Counted from the stretch's first letter, positions 44,106 to 53,517 are shown. The stretch is DNA of 64,000 bases from CAVZOY01 sp963777095 (GCA_963777095.1 CAVZOY010000006.1:248001-312000), one strand, 5' to 3'. Made by a program: numbers and translations. Notes: generated from the sequence alone by a model not told the origin.

Positions 44106-45502
44106 CAGCGGCTCAGCTCCCATCGTGTGCCCTGCGGGGTGTCCTCGACCTGGACGCCGAGCGCCTTCAGCTGGTCGCGGATGGCGTCGGCGGCGGCGAA
44201 GTCCTTGCGCGCCCGCGCCGCCTGCCGCTGCTCGAGCGCGAGCGCGACGAGCCCGTCGGTGACCTGGCCGAGCCGCTCGTCCCCGCCGCCCGACCAGCGC
44301 GGGTCGAGCGGGTCGAGGCCGAGGACGCCGAGCATGGCGCGCACCGCCCCGAGTGTCTCGGCGACGGCGGCGTCGTCCCCGTCGGCCAGGGCGGTGTTGC
44401 CCCGCCGCACGGCCTCGTGGACGACGGCGATCGCCGCGGGCGTGCCGAGGTCGTCGTCCATGGCCGCGGTGAACTCGGCCGGCAGCGCACCTGGCTCCCC
44501 GGTGCCGACCCGCTCGGCCGCCCGCTGCACGAACGACTCCAGCCGGCGGTAGGCGGTGGCCGCCTCGGCCAGCGACTCGTCGGTGAACTCGACGGTCGAC
44601 CGGTAGTGCGGGCCCACCAGGTAGTAGCGCAGTTCGACCGGGCGGACCCGCTTCACGACCTCGTCGACCAGCGCGGTGTTGCCCAGCGACTTGCTCATCT
44701 TCTCGCCGCCCAGGGTCACCCACCCGTGGTGCATCCAGTAGCGCGCGAAGTGGTCACCGGCGGCCCGGGACTGGGCCTGCTCGTTCTCGTGATGGGGGAA
44801 GCGCAGGTCGACGCCGCCGCCGTGGATGTCGAACTCCGCGCCCAGGTACCGCTTCACCATGGCGGAGCACTCGATGTGCCAGCCCGGCCGTCCCCGGCCC
44901 CACGGCGTCGGCCAGGACGCGGTCTCCGGCTCGCCGTCCTTCGCCGCCTTCCACAGCGCGAAGTCGCGCGGGTCGCGCTTGCGCTCGTCGGTGTCGGTGT
45001 CGGCGGCCGGCTGGAGGTCGTCGATCCGCTGTCTGGTCAGCGCCCCGTACTGCGGGTACGAGCGGACGTCGAAGTAGACGTCGTCCTCGGACCGGTAGGC
45101 GTGCCCGCGCTCGATCAGCCGCTCGATGAGCGTGACCATGTCCGGCACGTGACCGGTGGCCCGCGGCTCGTAGGTCGGCGGGAGCACGCCGAGGACGTCG
45201 TAGGCGCGGGTGACGGCGAGCTCGTGGGCGTAGGCCCACGCCCACCACGGCATGCCGGCGTCCTCCGCCTTGGCGAGGATCTTGTCGTCGATGTCGGTGA
45301 CGTTGCGGACGTAGGTGACGTCGAGACCCGAGTGCTCCAGCCAGCGGCGCAGCACGTCGAACACGATCGCCGAGCGGATGTGCCCGACGTGCGGCGGGCC
45401 CTGGACGGTGAGACCGCAGACGTAGACCGACGCGCGACCGGGGTGCACCGGGGTGAAGTCGCGGACCGCGCGGGCGGCCGTGTCGTACAGGCGGAGGCTC
45501 AC
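44105..45502 (-). CDS. cysS: Cysteinyl-tRNA synthetase
   Basis: 465 aa class I aminoacyl-tRNA synthetase. The zinc Cys lies in YVCGLTVQGPPHVGH (HVGH is the HIGH motif), GRPGWHIECSAMVKRYLG carries further zinc ligands, KMSKSLGN is the KMSKS loop, and a DALR-type C-terminal domain follows. Motifs and length favour CysS over the related mycothiol ligase MshC. GTG start 45502. Operon with rlmB downstream; relative to mycobacteria a subtilase gene separates it from ispF. Confidence 0.95.
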   Translation of the reverse strand: MSLRLYDTAARAVRDFTPVHPGRASVYVCGLTVQGPPHVGHIRSAIVFDVLRRWLEHSGLDVTYVRNVTDIDDKILAKAEDAGMPWWAWAYAHELAVTRAYDVLGVLPPTYEPRATGHVPDMVTLIERLIERGHAYRSEDDVYFDVRSYPQYGALTRQRIDDLQPAADTDTDERKRDPRDFALWKAAKDGEPETASWPTPWGRGRPGWHIECSAMVKRYLGAEFDIHGGGVDLRFPHHENEQAQSRAAGDHFARYWMHHGWVTLGGEKMSKSLGNTALVDEVVKRVRPVELRYYLVGPHYRSTVEFTDESLAEAATAYRRLESFVQRAAERVGTGEPGALPAEFTAAMDDDLGTPAAIAVVHEAVRRGNTALADGDDAAVAETLGAVRAMLGVLGLDPLDPRWSGGGDERLGQVTDGLVALALEQRQAARARKDFAAADAIRDQLKALGVQVEDTPQGTRWELSR

Positions 45503-45557
45503 CGGGCGAAGTCTACGGAGCGCCCGGAGGGCGGGCCGTCGCGCGGCCCGGGAACGC

Positions 45558-45594
45558 CACCGGCCGGGCCGCGCGATGCACGACCCGGCCGGTG
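45558..45594. terminator. Hairpin after subtilase gene
   Basis: CACCGGCCGGG (45558-45568) and CCCGGCCGGTG (45584-45594) form a perfect 11 bp stem with a 15-base loop, just downstream of the subtilase stop on the minus strand and upstream of cysS. Confidence 0.75.
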
Positions 45595-45603
45595 TGAGGT
45601 GGA

Positions 45604-46859
45604 TCAGAAGCCGTCGACGTTGAGCAGCGTCTCCTTGACGCCGTCGCGGTCACCGACGTTGTTCCAGTTCAGGTTGCCGGCGCTCTGCAGGGCCGTCTTC
45701 ACCTGAGCGGGGCTCGCACCCGGGTTGGCGGCCTTGTAGAGCGCCGCCGCACCGGCGACGTGCGGCGAGGCCATCGACGTGCCGCTGATGGTGTTGTAGC
45801 CGCCGCCCTTCCACGTCGAGTTGATGCAGACGCCGGGGGCGATCAGGTCGACGTCGGCGCCGTAGTTGGAGAAGTCGGCGAAGGTGTCGTCGACGTCCGC
45901 GCGGCAGGTGGCGGCCGCGCCGCCACCGGGCTGACCGTTGAAGTCGGCCAGCGCGGACACGGTGATGACCTCGTCGTAGGCGGCCGGCACGTAGTTGCTG
46001 CGAGTTGGCGCTGGAGTTGCCGGCCGCGACCACGTAGGTGATCGCCCGCGGCCACCGACCTGCAGATGGCGTCGTGGTACGGCGTCGGCGATGCGTCGCA
46101 GGCGCTGTCCGTGCCGCTGCCGCCGAGGCTCATGTTGGCGACCTCGATGGTCGACGCGCGTCGCGGTCACCCAGTCGATGCCGCAGATGATCGCCCGAGC
46201 GGGTGCCGCTGCCCTGGTTGTTGAGCACGCGGACCGCCCACAGGCGGGCGCCCGGGGCGACGCCGACCACGCCGACGCTGTCGTCCTTGGCGCCGATCGT
46301 GCCGGCGACGTGGCTGCCGTGGCCGTTGCCGTCGTCGTAGGACTTGCCGGTCGAGCAGTTCACGCCGCCGACGACGTTGAGGTCGGGGTGGGCGGAGATG
46401 CCGGTGTCGATGACGGCGACGTCCACGTTCACCGCGCCGCTGCCGTTGCCGGACACGCGTGCTGGACACCTCGCCGTCGATCCGGTCGATGCCGGTCGGC
46501 GTCGTCTGCGCGGCGATGGTCACCACCTGGTCGCGCACGACGGAGGCCACCCGCGGGTCCTGGGCCACCCGGGCCGCCGCCTGGTCCGACATCCGCGCCG
46601 CGTAGCCGTCGAGGGCGTGCCGGTACACGTGGTCGACACGGGCCTCGTAGCGGCGGGAGTGCTCGGCGGAGACGCTGTCCGACGAGGCACCCGGCTCCAG
46701 GGTGACGATCCAGGCACCCGGCACCGAGTCGGCCGTCGCGGCCGGCAGACCGGACGGCGCGGCGGCGGCCGGTGCGGCCAGCATGGCCAGCGGGGTGATG
46801 GCCGCTGCGGCGATCGCCAGCAGGCGGGCTCCTCGGCGGGTGGACGACGAACGGGACAT
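45604..46859 (-). CDS. Secreted S8 subtilisin-like serine protease (five +1 frameshifts)
   Basis: About 416 aa after removing single extra bases near 46458, 46192, 46156, 46044 and 46000; the span (1256 bases) is consistent with five. Signal peptide ending MLAAPAAAAP, an I9 propeptide (WIVTLEPGASSDSVSAEHSR ... LDGYAARM), then a subtilase domain with Asp in VAVIDTGISAHPDL, His in GNGHGSHVAGTIG and Ser in SGTSMASPHVAGAAAL. The oxyanion Asn lies in VVAAGNSSANS. ATG 46859. Secreted protease; not part of the conserved ispF-cysS order in mycobacteria, hence likely a lineage insertion. Confidence 0.82.
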
Positions 46860-47009
46860 GAGGCCTCTTCGGGTCAGGGGAAAGGCGGGCCGTCGTTCGA
46901 ACCGACGGTACGGAGAGTGCGATCTTCGTTGCGGTCGGTCGATTGTGAACGACGTCGGCCGGTTCCACCAGCACCAACTCCCGGTGCGGCGCGGGACGTC
47001 GACATGCGA

Positions 47010-47495
47010 TCAGCCGGTGCGGAACACCAGCGCCGTCGCGACCGCCGCGCGGCCCTCGCCGCGTCCGGTCAGACCCAGGCCGTCGGTGGTGGTGGCGCTC
47101 ACGCTCACCGGCGCGCCCAGCGCCGCGGACAGCACGGCCTCCGCCTCCGCCCGGCGCGGACCGAGCCGCGGGCCGGTCGCGATCAGCTGCACGGAGGCGT
47201 TGCCCACCTGCCAGCCCTGGGCGGCCAGCACGTCCCGGACGTGCTCGAGGACCGCCGGTCCGGAGACGCCGGTCCAGCGCGGGTCATCGGTGCCGAGCAG
47301 GCCGCCGATGTCGCCGAGGCCCGCGGCGGAGAGGACGGCGTCGGTCAGCGCGTGGGCCACGACGTCGCCGTCCGAGTGCCCGGCGCAGCCGTCTGCGTCG
47401 GGCCACTCGAGACCGGCGAGCCGGCACGGACGGCCGGCCTCGATCGGATGCACGTCGGTGCCGATGCCGACCCGGGGCAGCTGCGGCGCGGTCAC
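47010..47495 (-). CDS. ispF: 2-C-methyl-D-erythritol 2,4-cyclodiphosphate synthase
   Basis: 161 aa, full length. Metal ligands in GIGTDVHPIE and the signature HSDGDVVAHALTDAVLSAAG identify IspF of the MEP isoprenoid pathway, which closes CDP-ME-2-phosphate to the cyclodiphosphate. LGTDDPRW and ATTTDGLGLTGRGEG are also conserved. GTG 47495 overlaps the ispD stop (GTGA), so the two are translationally coupled. Confidence 0.95.
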   Translation of the reverse strand: MTAPQLPRVGIGTDVHPIEAGRPCRLAGLEWPDADGCAGHSDGDVVAHALTDAVLSAAGLGDIGGLLGTDDPRWTGVSGPAVLEHVRDVLAAQGWQVGNASVQLIATGPRLGPRRAEAEAVLSAALGAPVSVSATTTDGLGLTGRGEGRAAVATALVFRTG

Positions 47496-48169
47496 CGGGC
47501 CACCCGCGACTCGGCCAGGTCCAGGTCGCCCGCAACGGTGATCTTGGCGGCGCGTTCGTCGCCGGGCACCGTGGCGACCCGGACACCGATGGTGTGCACG
47601 ACCGCGGCGTCGTCGGTCAGGTCCGCCCCGGGCGGCAGGCGGTCGTAGGCGCGGATCAGGACGGAGCGGCCGAAGCCCTGTGGCGTCTGCACCCGGCGCA
47701 GCGTCTCGCGGGGCAGCGCACCCGTGACCAGCCCGCCGGGGTCCACGACGACGGTGGTGTCGACGACGGGCAGCACCGGGACGACGGCCGGCGCCCCGGC
47801 GGCCAGTGCGTCCAGCACCCGGGCGACGACGTCGGGCGGGGTCAGCGGGCGCGCGGCGTCGTGCACCAGCACCGCGCCCGGCCCGTCGCCGATGGCCGTC
47901 AGGGCCGCGCGGACGGAGTCGGTGCGGGTCGCGCCGCCTTCGACCACGCGGACATCGCCCCCGAGCGCGTCGGCGAACTCGGCGACCCGCCCCGCCGGCG
48001 CGCTGACCACGACCTCGGCGACTCCGCCGGCCCGCAGGCCGTCGACGGCCCAGGCGACCAGCGGCCGACCGGCCAGCGGAACCAGGGCCTTCGGTAGTGC
48101 CCGCCCGCCCCGCTCCGCCCCCAGACGCAAACCACTCCCGGCCGCTGCGACGATCGCGACAGCGTGCAC
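47492..48169 (-). CDS. ispD: 2-C-methyl-D-erythritol 4-phosphate cytidylyltransferase
   Basis: 225 aa. The nucleotide-binding loop AIVAAAGSGLRLGAERG with KALVPLAGRPLVAW, VLVHDAARPLTPPDVV and ETLRRVQTPQGFG identify IspD, which makes CDP-ME from MEP and CTP. GTG 48169. Order carD-ispD-ispF on one strand as in mycobacteria. Confidence 0.95.
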   Translation of the reverse strand: MHAVAIVAAAGSGLRLGAERGGRALPKALVPLAGRPLVAWAVDGLRAGGVAEVVVSAPAGRVAEFADALGGDVRVVEGGATRTDSVRAALTAIGDGPGAVLVHDAARPLTPPDVVARVLDALAAGAPAVVPVLPVVDTTVVVDPGGLVTGALPRETLRRVQTPQGFGRSVLIRAYDRLPPGADLTDDAAVVHTIGVRVATVPGDERAAKITVAGDLDLAESRVAR

Positions 48170-48212
48170 GGGAGTGATTCGGGAGTGCGTGTTCAGGATG
48201 TGCCGACCGAGG

Positions 48213-48695
48213 TCAGCTGGCGAGGACCTCGTCGAGCAGGATCTCGGCCTTGTCCTCGTTGGTGCCCTCGGCCAGCGCGAGCTCGCTCACCAGGATCTGG
48301 CGGGCCTTCGACAGCATGCGCTTCTCGCCGGCGGAGAGGCCACGGTCCTTGTCGCGGCGCCAGAGGTCGCGCACGACCTCGGCCACCTTGTTGACATCGC
48401 CGGAGGCCAGCTTCTCGAGGTTGGCCTTGTAGCGGCGGGACCAGTTGGTGGGCTCCTCGGTGTGCGGGGCCCGGAGGACCTCGAACACCCGGTCGAGCCC
48501 CTCCTGACCGACGACGTCGCGGACGCCGACGATCTCTGCGTTGTCGGCCGGCACGCGCACGGTCAGGTCGCCCTGGGCGACCTTCAGCACGAGATAGGCC
48601 TTCTCGACGCCCTTGATGGTTCGCTGCTCGATCGCCTCGATGAGCGCGGCACCGTGGTGCGGGTAGACGACGGTCTCGCCGACAGTGAAGCCCAT
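48213..48695 (-). CDS. carD: CarD-family RNA polymerase-binding regulator
   Basis: 160 aa. The N-terminal RNAP-interaction domain (MGFTVGETVVYPHHGAALIE) is followed by the helical DNA-binding domain ending SKARQILVSELALAEGTNED. CarD stabilises RNAP-promoter open complexes, notably at rRNA promoters, and is essential in mycobacteria. ATG 48695. Upstream of ispD on the same strand; divergent from the UbiA-family gene. Confidence 0.95.
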   Translation of the reverse strand: MGFTVGETVVYPHHGAALIEAIEQRTIKGVEKAYLVLKVAQGDLTVRVPADNAEIVGVRDVVGQEGLDRVFEVLRAPHTEEPTNWSRRYKANLEKLASGDVNKVAEVVRDLWRRDKDRGLSAGEKRMLSKARQILVSELALAEGTNEDKAEILLDEVLAS

Positions 48696-48819
48696 GTGGA
48701 TGTGACCCCTTTCGCTACGGACCAGGTTACCACGGCAGACTGACGAAGGAATCGGCCCCCGAGCCACGAATTCGCAGGTCAGCGGCCTGATTTGGCGCCT
48801 GGAAGGGGTTGACAGCGGC

Positions 48820-49677
48820 ATGGGTGGTGTGCCTCCGCCGGCCCGCTCGCGCGCCGACCTCGTCCGCGGCCTGGTGCTCGCGACGCACGCCGGCCCGACC
48901 GTCGCCGTCACCACGGTGGCCACGCTGCTGGCCGTCGCGGCCGGAGTGGGTCCGGGGCGGGCGGCGCTGGTCTGCGTCGCCGTCCTCGCAGGTCAGGCGT
49001 CCATCGGCTGGAGCAACGACTGGCTCGACGCCGGGCGCGACCGGGCCGTGGCGCGGGCGGACAAGCCCGTGGTCCAGGGTGCGGTGGTCCCGCGGACGCT
49101 GCGTGCGGCAGCGCTGGGGGCGGCCGGGGCCGCCGTCGTCCTCTCGCTCGCGCTGGGGACGGTGCCGGGGCTGCTGCTGCTCGTCCTCGTCGCCAGTGGC
49201 TGGGCCTACAACCTCGGCCTCAAGCGGTCGGCGGCCTCCGTGCTGCCGTACGTGACCGGGTTCGCCGCGCTGCCGGCGGGTGTCGTGGCCGCCGCCCCGG
49301 GGACGCCGGGGGCGCCGTGGTGGCTGATCTGCGCGGGCGGAGCCATGGGTGCCGCGGCGCACTTCGCGAACGTGGCACCGGATCTCGAGGACGACCTCGC
49401 CACCGGCGTCCGTGGGCTGCCGCACCGGCTCGGTGCCGTGCCGTCCGCCGTAGTCGGGGCGCTGCTGCTGGGCGTGGCCGTGGCCTGCCTCGTCCTGGGA
49501 CCGGAGGGGCCGCCGTCGGTGGCCGGGTGGCTGGGCCTCGGACTCGCGGTGCCCGCCGTCGTGGTCGCCGGACTCGCGGGGAGTCCGCGCTTCCGGCGGG
49601 CTGCCTTCCCGGCGGTGCTGATGCTGACGGTGCTGATCGTCGTGCTGCTGGTAGCAGGCGGGGCCGCGGTCAGCTGA
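48820..49677 (+). CDS. UbiA-family prenyltransferase
   Basis: 285 aa with eight to nine hydrophobic helices. First Asp-rich motif SNDWLDAGRDRAVARADKP (NDxxD type) near residue 68; second motif APDLEDDLATGVRGLPHRLG near 190. Both match UbiA enzymes, which prenylate aromatic or other acceptors at the membrane. The acceptor is unknown. Absent from the mycobacterial version of this block. Its stop lies inside a perfect 34 bp palindrome. Confidence 0.88.
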   Translation: MGGVPPPARSRADLVRGLVLATHAGPTVAVTTVATLLAVAAGVGPGRAALVCVAVLAGQASIGWSNDWLDAGRDRAVARADKPVVQGAVVPRTLRAAALGAAGAAVVLSLALGTVPGLLLLVLVASGWAYNLGLKRSAASVLPYVTGFAALPAGVVAAAPGTPGAPWWLICAGGAMGAAAHFANVAPDLEDDLATGVRGLPHRLGAVPSAVVGALLLGVAVACLVLGPEGPPSVAGWLGLGLAVPAVVVAGLAGSPRFRRAAFPAVLMLTVLIVVLLVAGGAAVS

Positions 49678-49690
49678 CCGCGGCCCCGCC
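49657..49690. terminator. Perfect 34 bp palindrome containing the UbiA-gene stop
   Basis: GGCGGGGCCGCGGTCAG followed by its exact reverse complement with no loop; the TGA at 49675-49677 lies in the right arm. Between convergent genes, so a bidirectional terminator is likely. Confidence 0.8.
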
Positions 49691-49707
49691 GAACACAACC
49701 CGGAGTG

Positions 49708-50661
49708 TCAGCCGCGGCCCTTGCCGTTGCCGGCGCCCTTGCCCTTGCCGGCCTTGGCCTTGCCGTTGCCCTTGTCGGTGCTCGTGGAGTCGGCGTCGCC
49801 GGTCCCGGCCTCGGACTCCTGCTCCGTCGCGTCGGTCTCGCCGTCGGTGAGATCCCCGAGGTCGAGGTCCTCCTCCGCCAGCTCGTCCTCGAGCTCGTCC
49901 TCGTCGATGCCCTTGGCATGGGCCTCGGCGCTCACCATCGCGCCGAAGTTCCGGTATCCGCCGGCAGCGAGCGCATCCTGCAGATCCTTCTTGTTGTGCG
50001 CACCGAGCGACACCCAAGCGCCGAAGCTCGAGTGGACGTCGGGGTCGTACCCCTCGATCCAGAGCTCCGCATCGAACGCGCCGGCGTCCGTCTCCGTGCC
50101 CTCCTCGCCCTCGCCCTCGACGGGCTCGATCAGGGTGGGGTCGGTCGGGTCGGCCAGGTCGCCGCCCTCGGTCGGCTCGGTGCCCTCCGGGTCGGTGAGG
50201 TCGTCGACGGGCTGGTCGACGGTCTCGTTGATCCCGGTGAGGTCGGAGAAGGTCTCCTGCGTCTCTCCGGGGAGGACGCCGACCGTGCCGGCGCCGGCAA
50301 CGGCGACGACGACGACACCGGCGCCGGTGGCCGCCTGGGCGACGGCGCCGGCCGACAGGAACTTGGCGATCAGGGCGGGAACGATCACGGTGAAGCGTCT
50401 CCTTGTCCGGCTCCGGGCGCTGCGCGACGGCAGCGATCCGGCCGCTGGGGCCGTCCGTGTGGACGGGCTCGACTGGTCGGTGAGGAGACCGGTGCTCAGC
50501 AGTTCGGCGAGTGCGGCGTTCGGCCGGCCGGGCTGGGTGGCCGTACTGCGCACCGTTCGCGTGAACGCGGCCAGTCCGGCCGCCTCCCCGGGCACGGGCC
50601 GCCCCGCGAGGGAGGCCTCGAAGGCCTCCTCGACGGCGCGGTCGTCAGCTGCTGTGGTCAT
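49708..50661 (-). CDS. Sigma-factor-linked membrane protein with Lys/Gly tail (possible anti-sigma)
   Basis: 317 aa. Cytoplasmic N-terminus (MTTAADDRAVEEAFEASLAG ... AFTRTVRSTATQ), a membrane segment (VIVPALIAKFLSAGAVAQAA and GVVVVAVAGAGTVGVL), a very acidic extracytoplasmic region, and a basic low-complexity tail (KGNGKAKAGKGKGAGNGKG). Its ATG overlaps the stop of the sigma-factor gene (ATGA). Position and topology fit an anti-sigma factor or sigma-associated membrane protein, but no zinc anti-sigma motif (HxxxCxxC) is present. Confidence 0.7.
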   Translation of the reverse strand: MTTAADDRAVEEAFEASLAGRPVPGEAAGLAAFTRTVRSTATQPGRPNAALAELLSTGLLTDQSSPSTRTAPAAGSLPSRSARSRTRRRFTVIVPALIAKFLSAGAVAQAATGAGVVVVAVAGAGTVGVLPGETQETFSDLTGINETVDQPVDDLTDPEGTEPTEGGDLADPTDPTLIEPVEGEGEEGTETDAGAFDAELWIEGYDPDVHSSFGAWVSLGAHNKKDLQDALAAGGYRNFGAMVSAEAHAKGIDEDELEDELAEEDLDLGDLTDGETDATEQESEAGTGDADSTSTDKGNGKAKAGKGKGAGNGKGRG

Positions 50662-51263
50662 CTCACCCCATACATCGCCACGCGCCCCGACAGGGGTGCG
50701 CGGACGGGAGAAGTTTTTTCTGCGGGCGTCTCGAGACGCTCGCGAAGGCTGCGCAGACCGCGCCGCTGCAGCGCCTTCACCGAGGCGACGGAGCGGTCCA
50801 TGACGTTTGCGACCTGCTCCACGGTGAGGTCGGCCAGGATGCGCAGCAGGAGCACCGAGCGCTGGTCGGCGGGGAGCGTGCCGCAGAGCCGCTCGACCTC
50901 TTCGGTCCCCACGCGCAGCATGACGTCGTCCTCGGCGTCCCCGCCGACGTGGGTCGTGAGGTCGCCGGGCTCGTCCGCGAGCTGCGGACGGCGGCTGCGT
51001 CGCCGCCAGTCGTCGAGCAGCCGGCGGTGGGCGATGGTGAACACCCAGCCGCGCAGGCCGTCCTCGTCGCCGGAGAAACCCGACAGCCCGGTGAAGACGC
51101 CGATGAACGTCTCGCTGGCGAGATCGTCGGGCTCGGCGGCCCCGTGCAGGCGCAGGTACGCCGTCACGGACGGCGCGAGGTCCCGGTAGAGCTGCTCGAA
51201 GGCCCACGGCGCGCCGGCCTGGGCAGCGGTGAGCACCTGGTCGAAAGCGAGTCCGGTCCGCAC
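50658..51263 (-). CDS. ECF-type RNA polymerase sigma-70 family factor
   Basis: 201 aa. Region 2 is AFEQLYRDLAPSVTAYLRLH ... DLASETFIGVFTGL ... WVFTIAHRRLLDDWRR; region 4 is CGTLPADQRSVLLLRILADL and TVEQVANVMDRSVASVKALQ RRGL. The C-terminal 20 residues are an extension. GTG 51263 has GGAGGAGG just upstream. Co-translated with a membrane protein that may hold it inactive. Confidence 0.92.
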   Translation of the reverse strand: MRTGLAFDQVLTAAQAGAPWAFEQLYRDLAPSVTAYLRLHGAAEPDDLASETFIGVFTGLSGFSGDEDGLRGWVFTIAHRRLLDDWRRRSRRPQLADEPGDLTTHVGGDAEDDVMLRVGTEEVERLCGTLPADQRSVLLLRILADLTVEQVANVMDRSVASVKALQRRGLRSLRERLETPAEKTSPVRAPLSGRVAMYGVR

Positions 51264-51490
51264 CCACCCTCCTCCGGTCGTGAGCAGTTCCCTCCTTCAT
51301 CGGCGGGGTTGGCGTCGGACTGGAAGCAGTTCGCCCTGACGGGTCAGCGAGCGGACGACGCGCCGTCCTCGCGCGGCGCGCGACCACACGCCTTCCCTCC
51401 CGGCGGACCTGCGGGGTGGACCGTTACGCTCGGCCCGACCGGGCCCGCAGCGAGTGCGGCGCCCGGATTCGTCCCGGGAGGTCGACGGCT

Positions 51491-52088
51491 GTGAACCGCG
51501 CGCTGCGCGCCGCCACGATGGGTGTCCTGCTGCTGAGCCCGCTCGCGCTCGGTGCGTGCAGTGCCGGCCAAGTGACCCAGACGGCCACCCAGGACCGCGA
51601 CAAGGCCGGGCCGCAGGCCGAGGTCGCGAACATCACCCTGCGCTCGGTCGTGCTCGAGTACCCGACCAGCGGTCGGTACGACGAGGGTGACGACGTCGAC
51701 GCTGCGAGCGGCCATCATCAACACCTCCGACGAGGCCGACAGCCTCGTCTCGATCGAGGGCGAAGGCTTCGAGGGCGTCCGCGCCATCGGCGGCGACACG
51801 AGCGCGGTGTCGGACTCCTCGGGCCTCTCGTCCGAGCTGAACATCGAGATCCCGCGCGACGAGACGGTCTTCCTCGGCGGCGACGGCCCGACGATCCTGC
51901 TGGAGAACCTCTCCGAGAGCCTCACCACCGGCAAGAGCGTCGAGCTCACGATGACCTTCGAGCAGGCCGGCGAGGTCACCGTCCAAGCCCTGGTGGCCAC
52001 CCCGGAGGAGGAGGTCGAGCGCGGCGAGGCCTTCGACTACCACCACGAGGAAGAGATCGCAGGCGAGGGCGAGACCGAAGGCGAGTAG
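51491..52088 (+). CDS. lpqE: LpqE-like lipoprotein (one +1 frameshift)
   Basis: About 198 aa after skipping one G near 51701. Lipoprotein signal MGVLLLSPLALGAC with the lipobox Cys near residue 23. The body reads ITLRSVVLEYPTSGRYDEGD, RAAIINTSDEADSLVSIEGE and ELNIEIPRDETVFLGGDG, a beta-sandwich of the PCu(A)C/LpqE type, with an acidic C-terminus. Its place immediately before radA and disA equals lpqE (Rv3584) in M. tuberculosis, which supports the name. GTG 51491. Function unknown; metal chaperone role only by fold. Confidence 0.8.
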
Positions 52089-52140
52089 GAGGACCCCGTC
52101 CTCCCCGGAACTGTCATCAGCGGCGGTTAGCGTCGTCGTC

Positions 52141-53517
52141 GTGCCTGCCTCCGGCGTGAAGTCCGCCCGCCCCGCCCACCGCTGCACCGAGTGCGGCTAC
52201 GCCTCGGCCAAGTGGGTCGGCCGCTGCCCCGAGTGCCAGGCCTGGGGTTCCCTCGCCGAGGTCGGCGCCGCCGCCCCTGCCCTTCGTGCCGTCGCCGCCG
52301 GACCGGTGACCGCGCCCGCCCGGCCCATCGGGGAGGTCGAGCTGGCCGGCGCGAGGGCACTGCCCACCGGCATCGCCGAGTTCGACCGCGTCCTCGGCGG
52401 CGGCCTCGTCCCCGGAGCGGTCCTGCTGGTCGCCGGCGAGCCGGGCGTGGGCAAGTCCACCCTGCTGCTCGAGGTGGCCCACCGCGTGGCCGCAGCGGGC
52501 GGCCCCGCGCTCGTCGTCTCCGGCGAGGAGTCCGCCGCCCAGGTGCGGCTGCGGGCCGAGCGCATCGGCGCCCTGCACGACCGGCTCTACCTGGCCGCCG
52601 AGAGCGAGCTGTCCGCCGTCCTCGCGCACGTCGAGGCCGTCCAGCCCTCGCTGCTCATCCTCGACAGCGTCCAGACCGTCCGCTCCCCCGCCGTCGACGG
52701 CACCGACGGCGGGGCCACCCAGGTGCGCGCGGTGGCCGGCGCCCTGACCGCGGTGTCCAAGGCCCGCGGCATGACGACGATCCTCGTCGGCCACGTGACC
52801 AAGGACGGCGCGATCGCCGGGCCACGGACGCTCGAGCACCTGGTCGACGTCGTCATCTCGTTCGACGGCGAGCGGCACTCGACGCTGCGGCTGGTGCGGG
52901 CCATCAAGAACCGCTTCGGCCCGGCCGACGAGATCGGCTGCTTCGAGATCGGCGACGAGGGCGTGGTGGGCGTGCCCGACCCGTCGGCGCTGTTCGTCTC
53001 GCGCCGGGTCTCCCCCGTGCCCGGCAGCTGCGTGACGGTGACCCTCGAGGGCAGCCGGCCACTGCTCGCCGAGGTGCAGGCACTGGTGGCCTCGTCCACC
53101 GGGGGCGGGTCACCGCGCCGCGCGGTGAGCGGCCTGGACTCCCAGCGGGTCGCCATGGTCAACGCGGTCGTCGAGCGCCGCGGCGGCGTGAAGCTCGGGG
53201 AGACCGACGTCTTCGCCGCCTCCGTCGGCGGCGTCCGGATCGCCGAGCCCGCCGCCGATCTGGCCCTTGCGCTGGCGATCGCCTCGGCGGCCAAGGACGC
53301 GCCCCTGCCGGCGGGCATGGTCGCCATCGGCGAGGTGGGTCTGTCCGGTGAGATCCGCCGGGTCGGCGGCACCGGACGGCGGCTCGCGGAGGCCGCCCGC
53401 CAGGGTTACCGGACGGCGCTGGTCCCGCCCGATGCGGGCGCCGCACCCGCCGGGATGCGGCTGATCGAGGTGCCCGACCTCGGCACCGTGTTCGCCCGCC
53501 TCTTCCCGCAACGCTGA
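52141..53517 (+). CDS. radA: DNA repair protein RadA (Sms)
   Basis: 458 aa. N-terminal zinc finger CTECGYASAKWVGRCPEC, RecA-like ATPase with Walker A GEPGVGKST near 100, the RadA-specific KNRFG motif (AIKNRFGPADE), and a C-terminal Lon-like S16 domain. RadA promotes branch migration during recombinational repair. GTG 52141. Followed by disA on the same strand, as in most actinobacteria and Bacillus. Confidence 0.96.
   Translation: MPASGVKSARPAHRCTECGYASAKWVGRCPECQAWGSLAEVGAAAPALRAVAAGPVTAPARPIGEVELAGARALPTGIAEFDRVLGGGLVPGAVLLVAGEPGVGKSTLLLEVAHRVAAAGGPALVVSGEESAAQVRLRAERIGALHDRLYLAAESELSAVLAHVEAVQPSLLILDSVQTVRSPAVDGTDGGATQVRAVAGALTAVSKARGMTTILVGHVTKDGAIAGPRTLEHLVDVVISFDGERHSTLRLVRAIKNRFGPADEIGCFEIGDEGVVGVPDPSALFVSRRVSPVPGSCVTVTLEGSRPLLAEVQALVASSTGGGSPRRAVSGLDSQRVAMVNAVVERRGGVKLGETDVFAASVGGVRIAEPAADLALALAIASAAKDAPLPAGMVAIGEVGLSGEIRRVGGTGRRLAEAARQGYRTALVPPDAGAAPAGMRLIEVPDLGTVFARLFPQR

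Noticed and set aside
44105..45502. Mycothiol ligase MshC instead of CysS
   Set aside because: Length (465 aa), C-terminal anticodon-binding helical domain and the rlmB/ispF neighbourhood indicate CysS.
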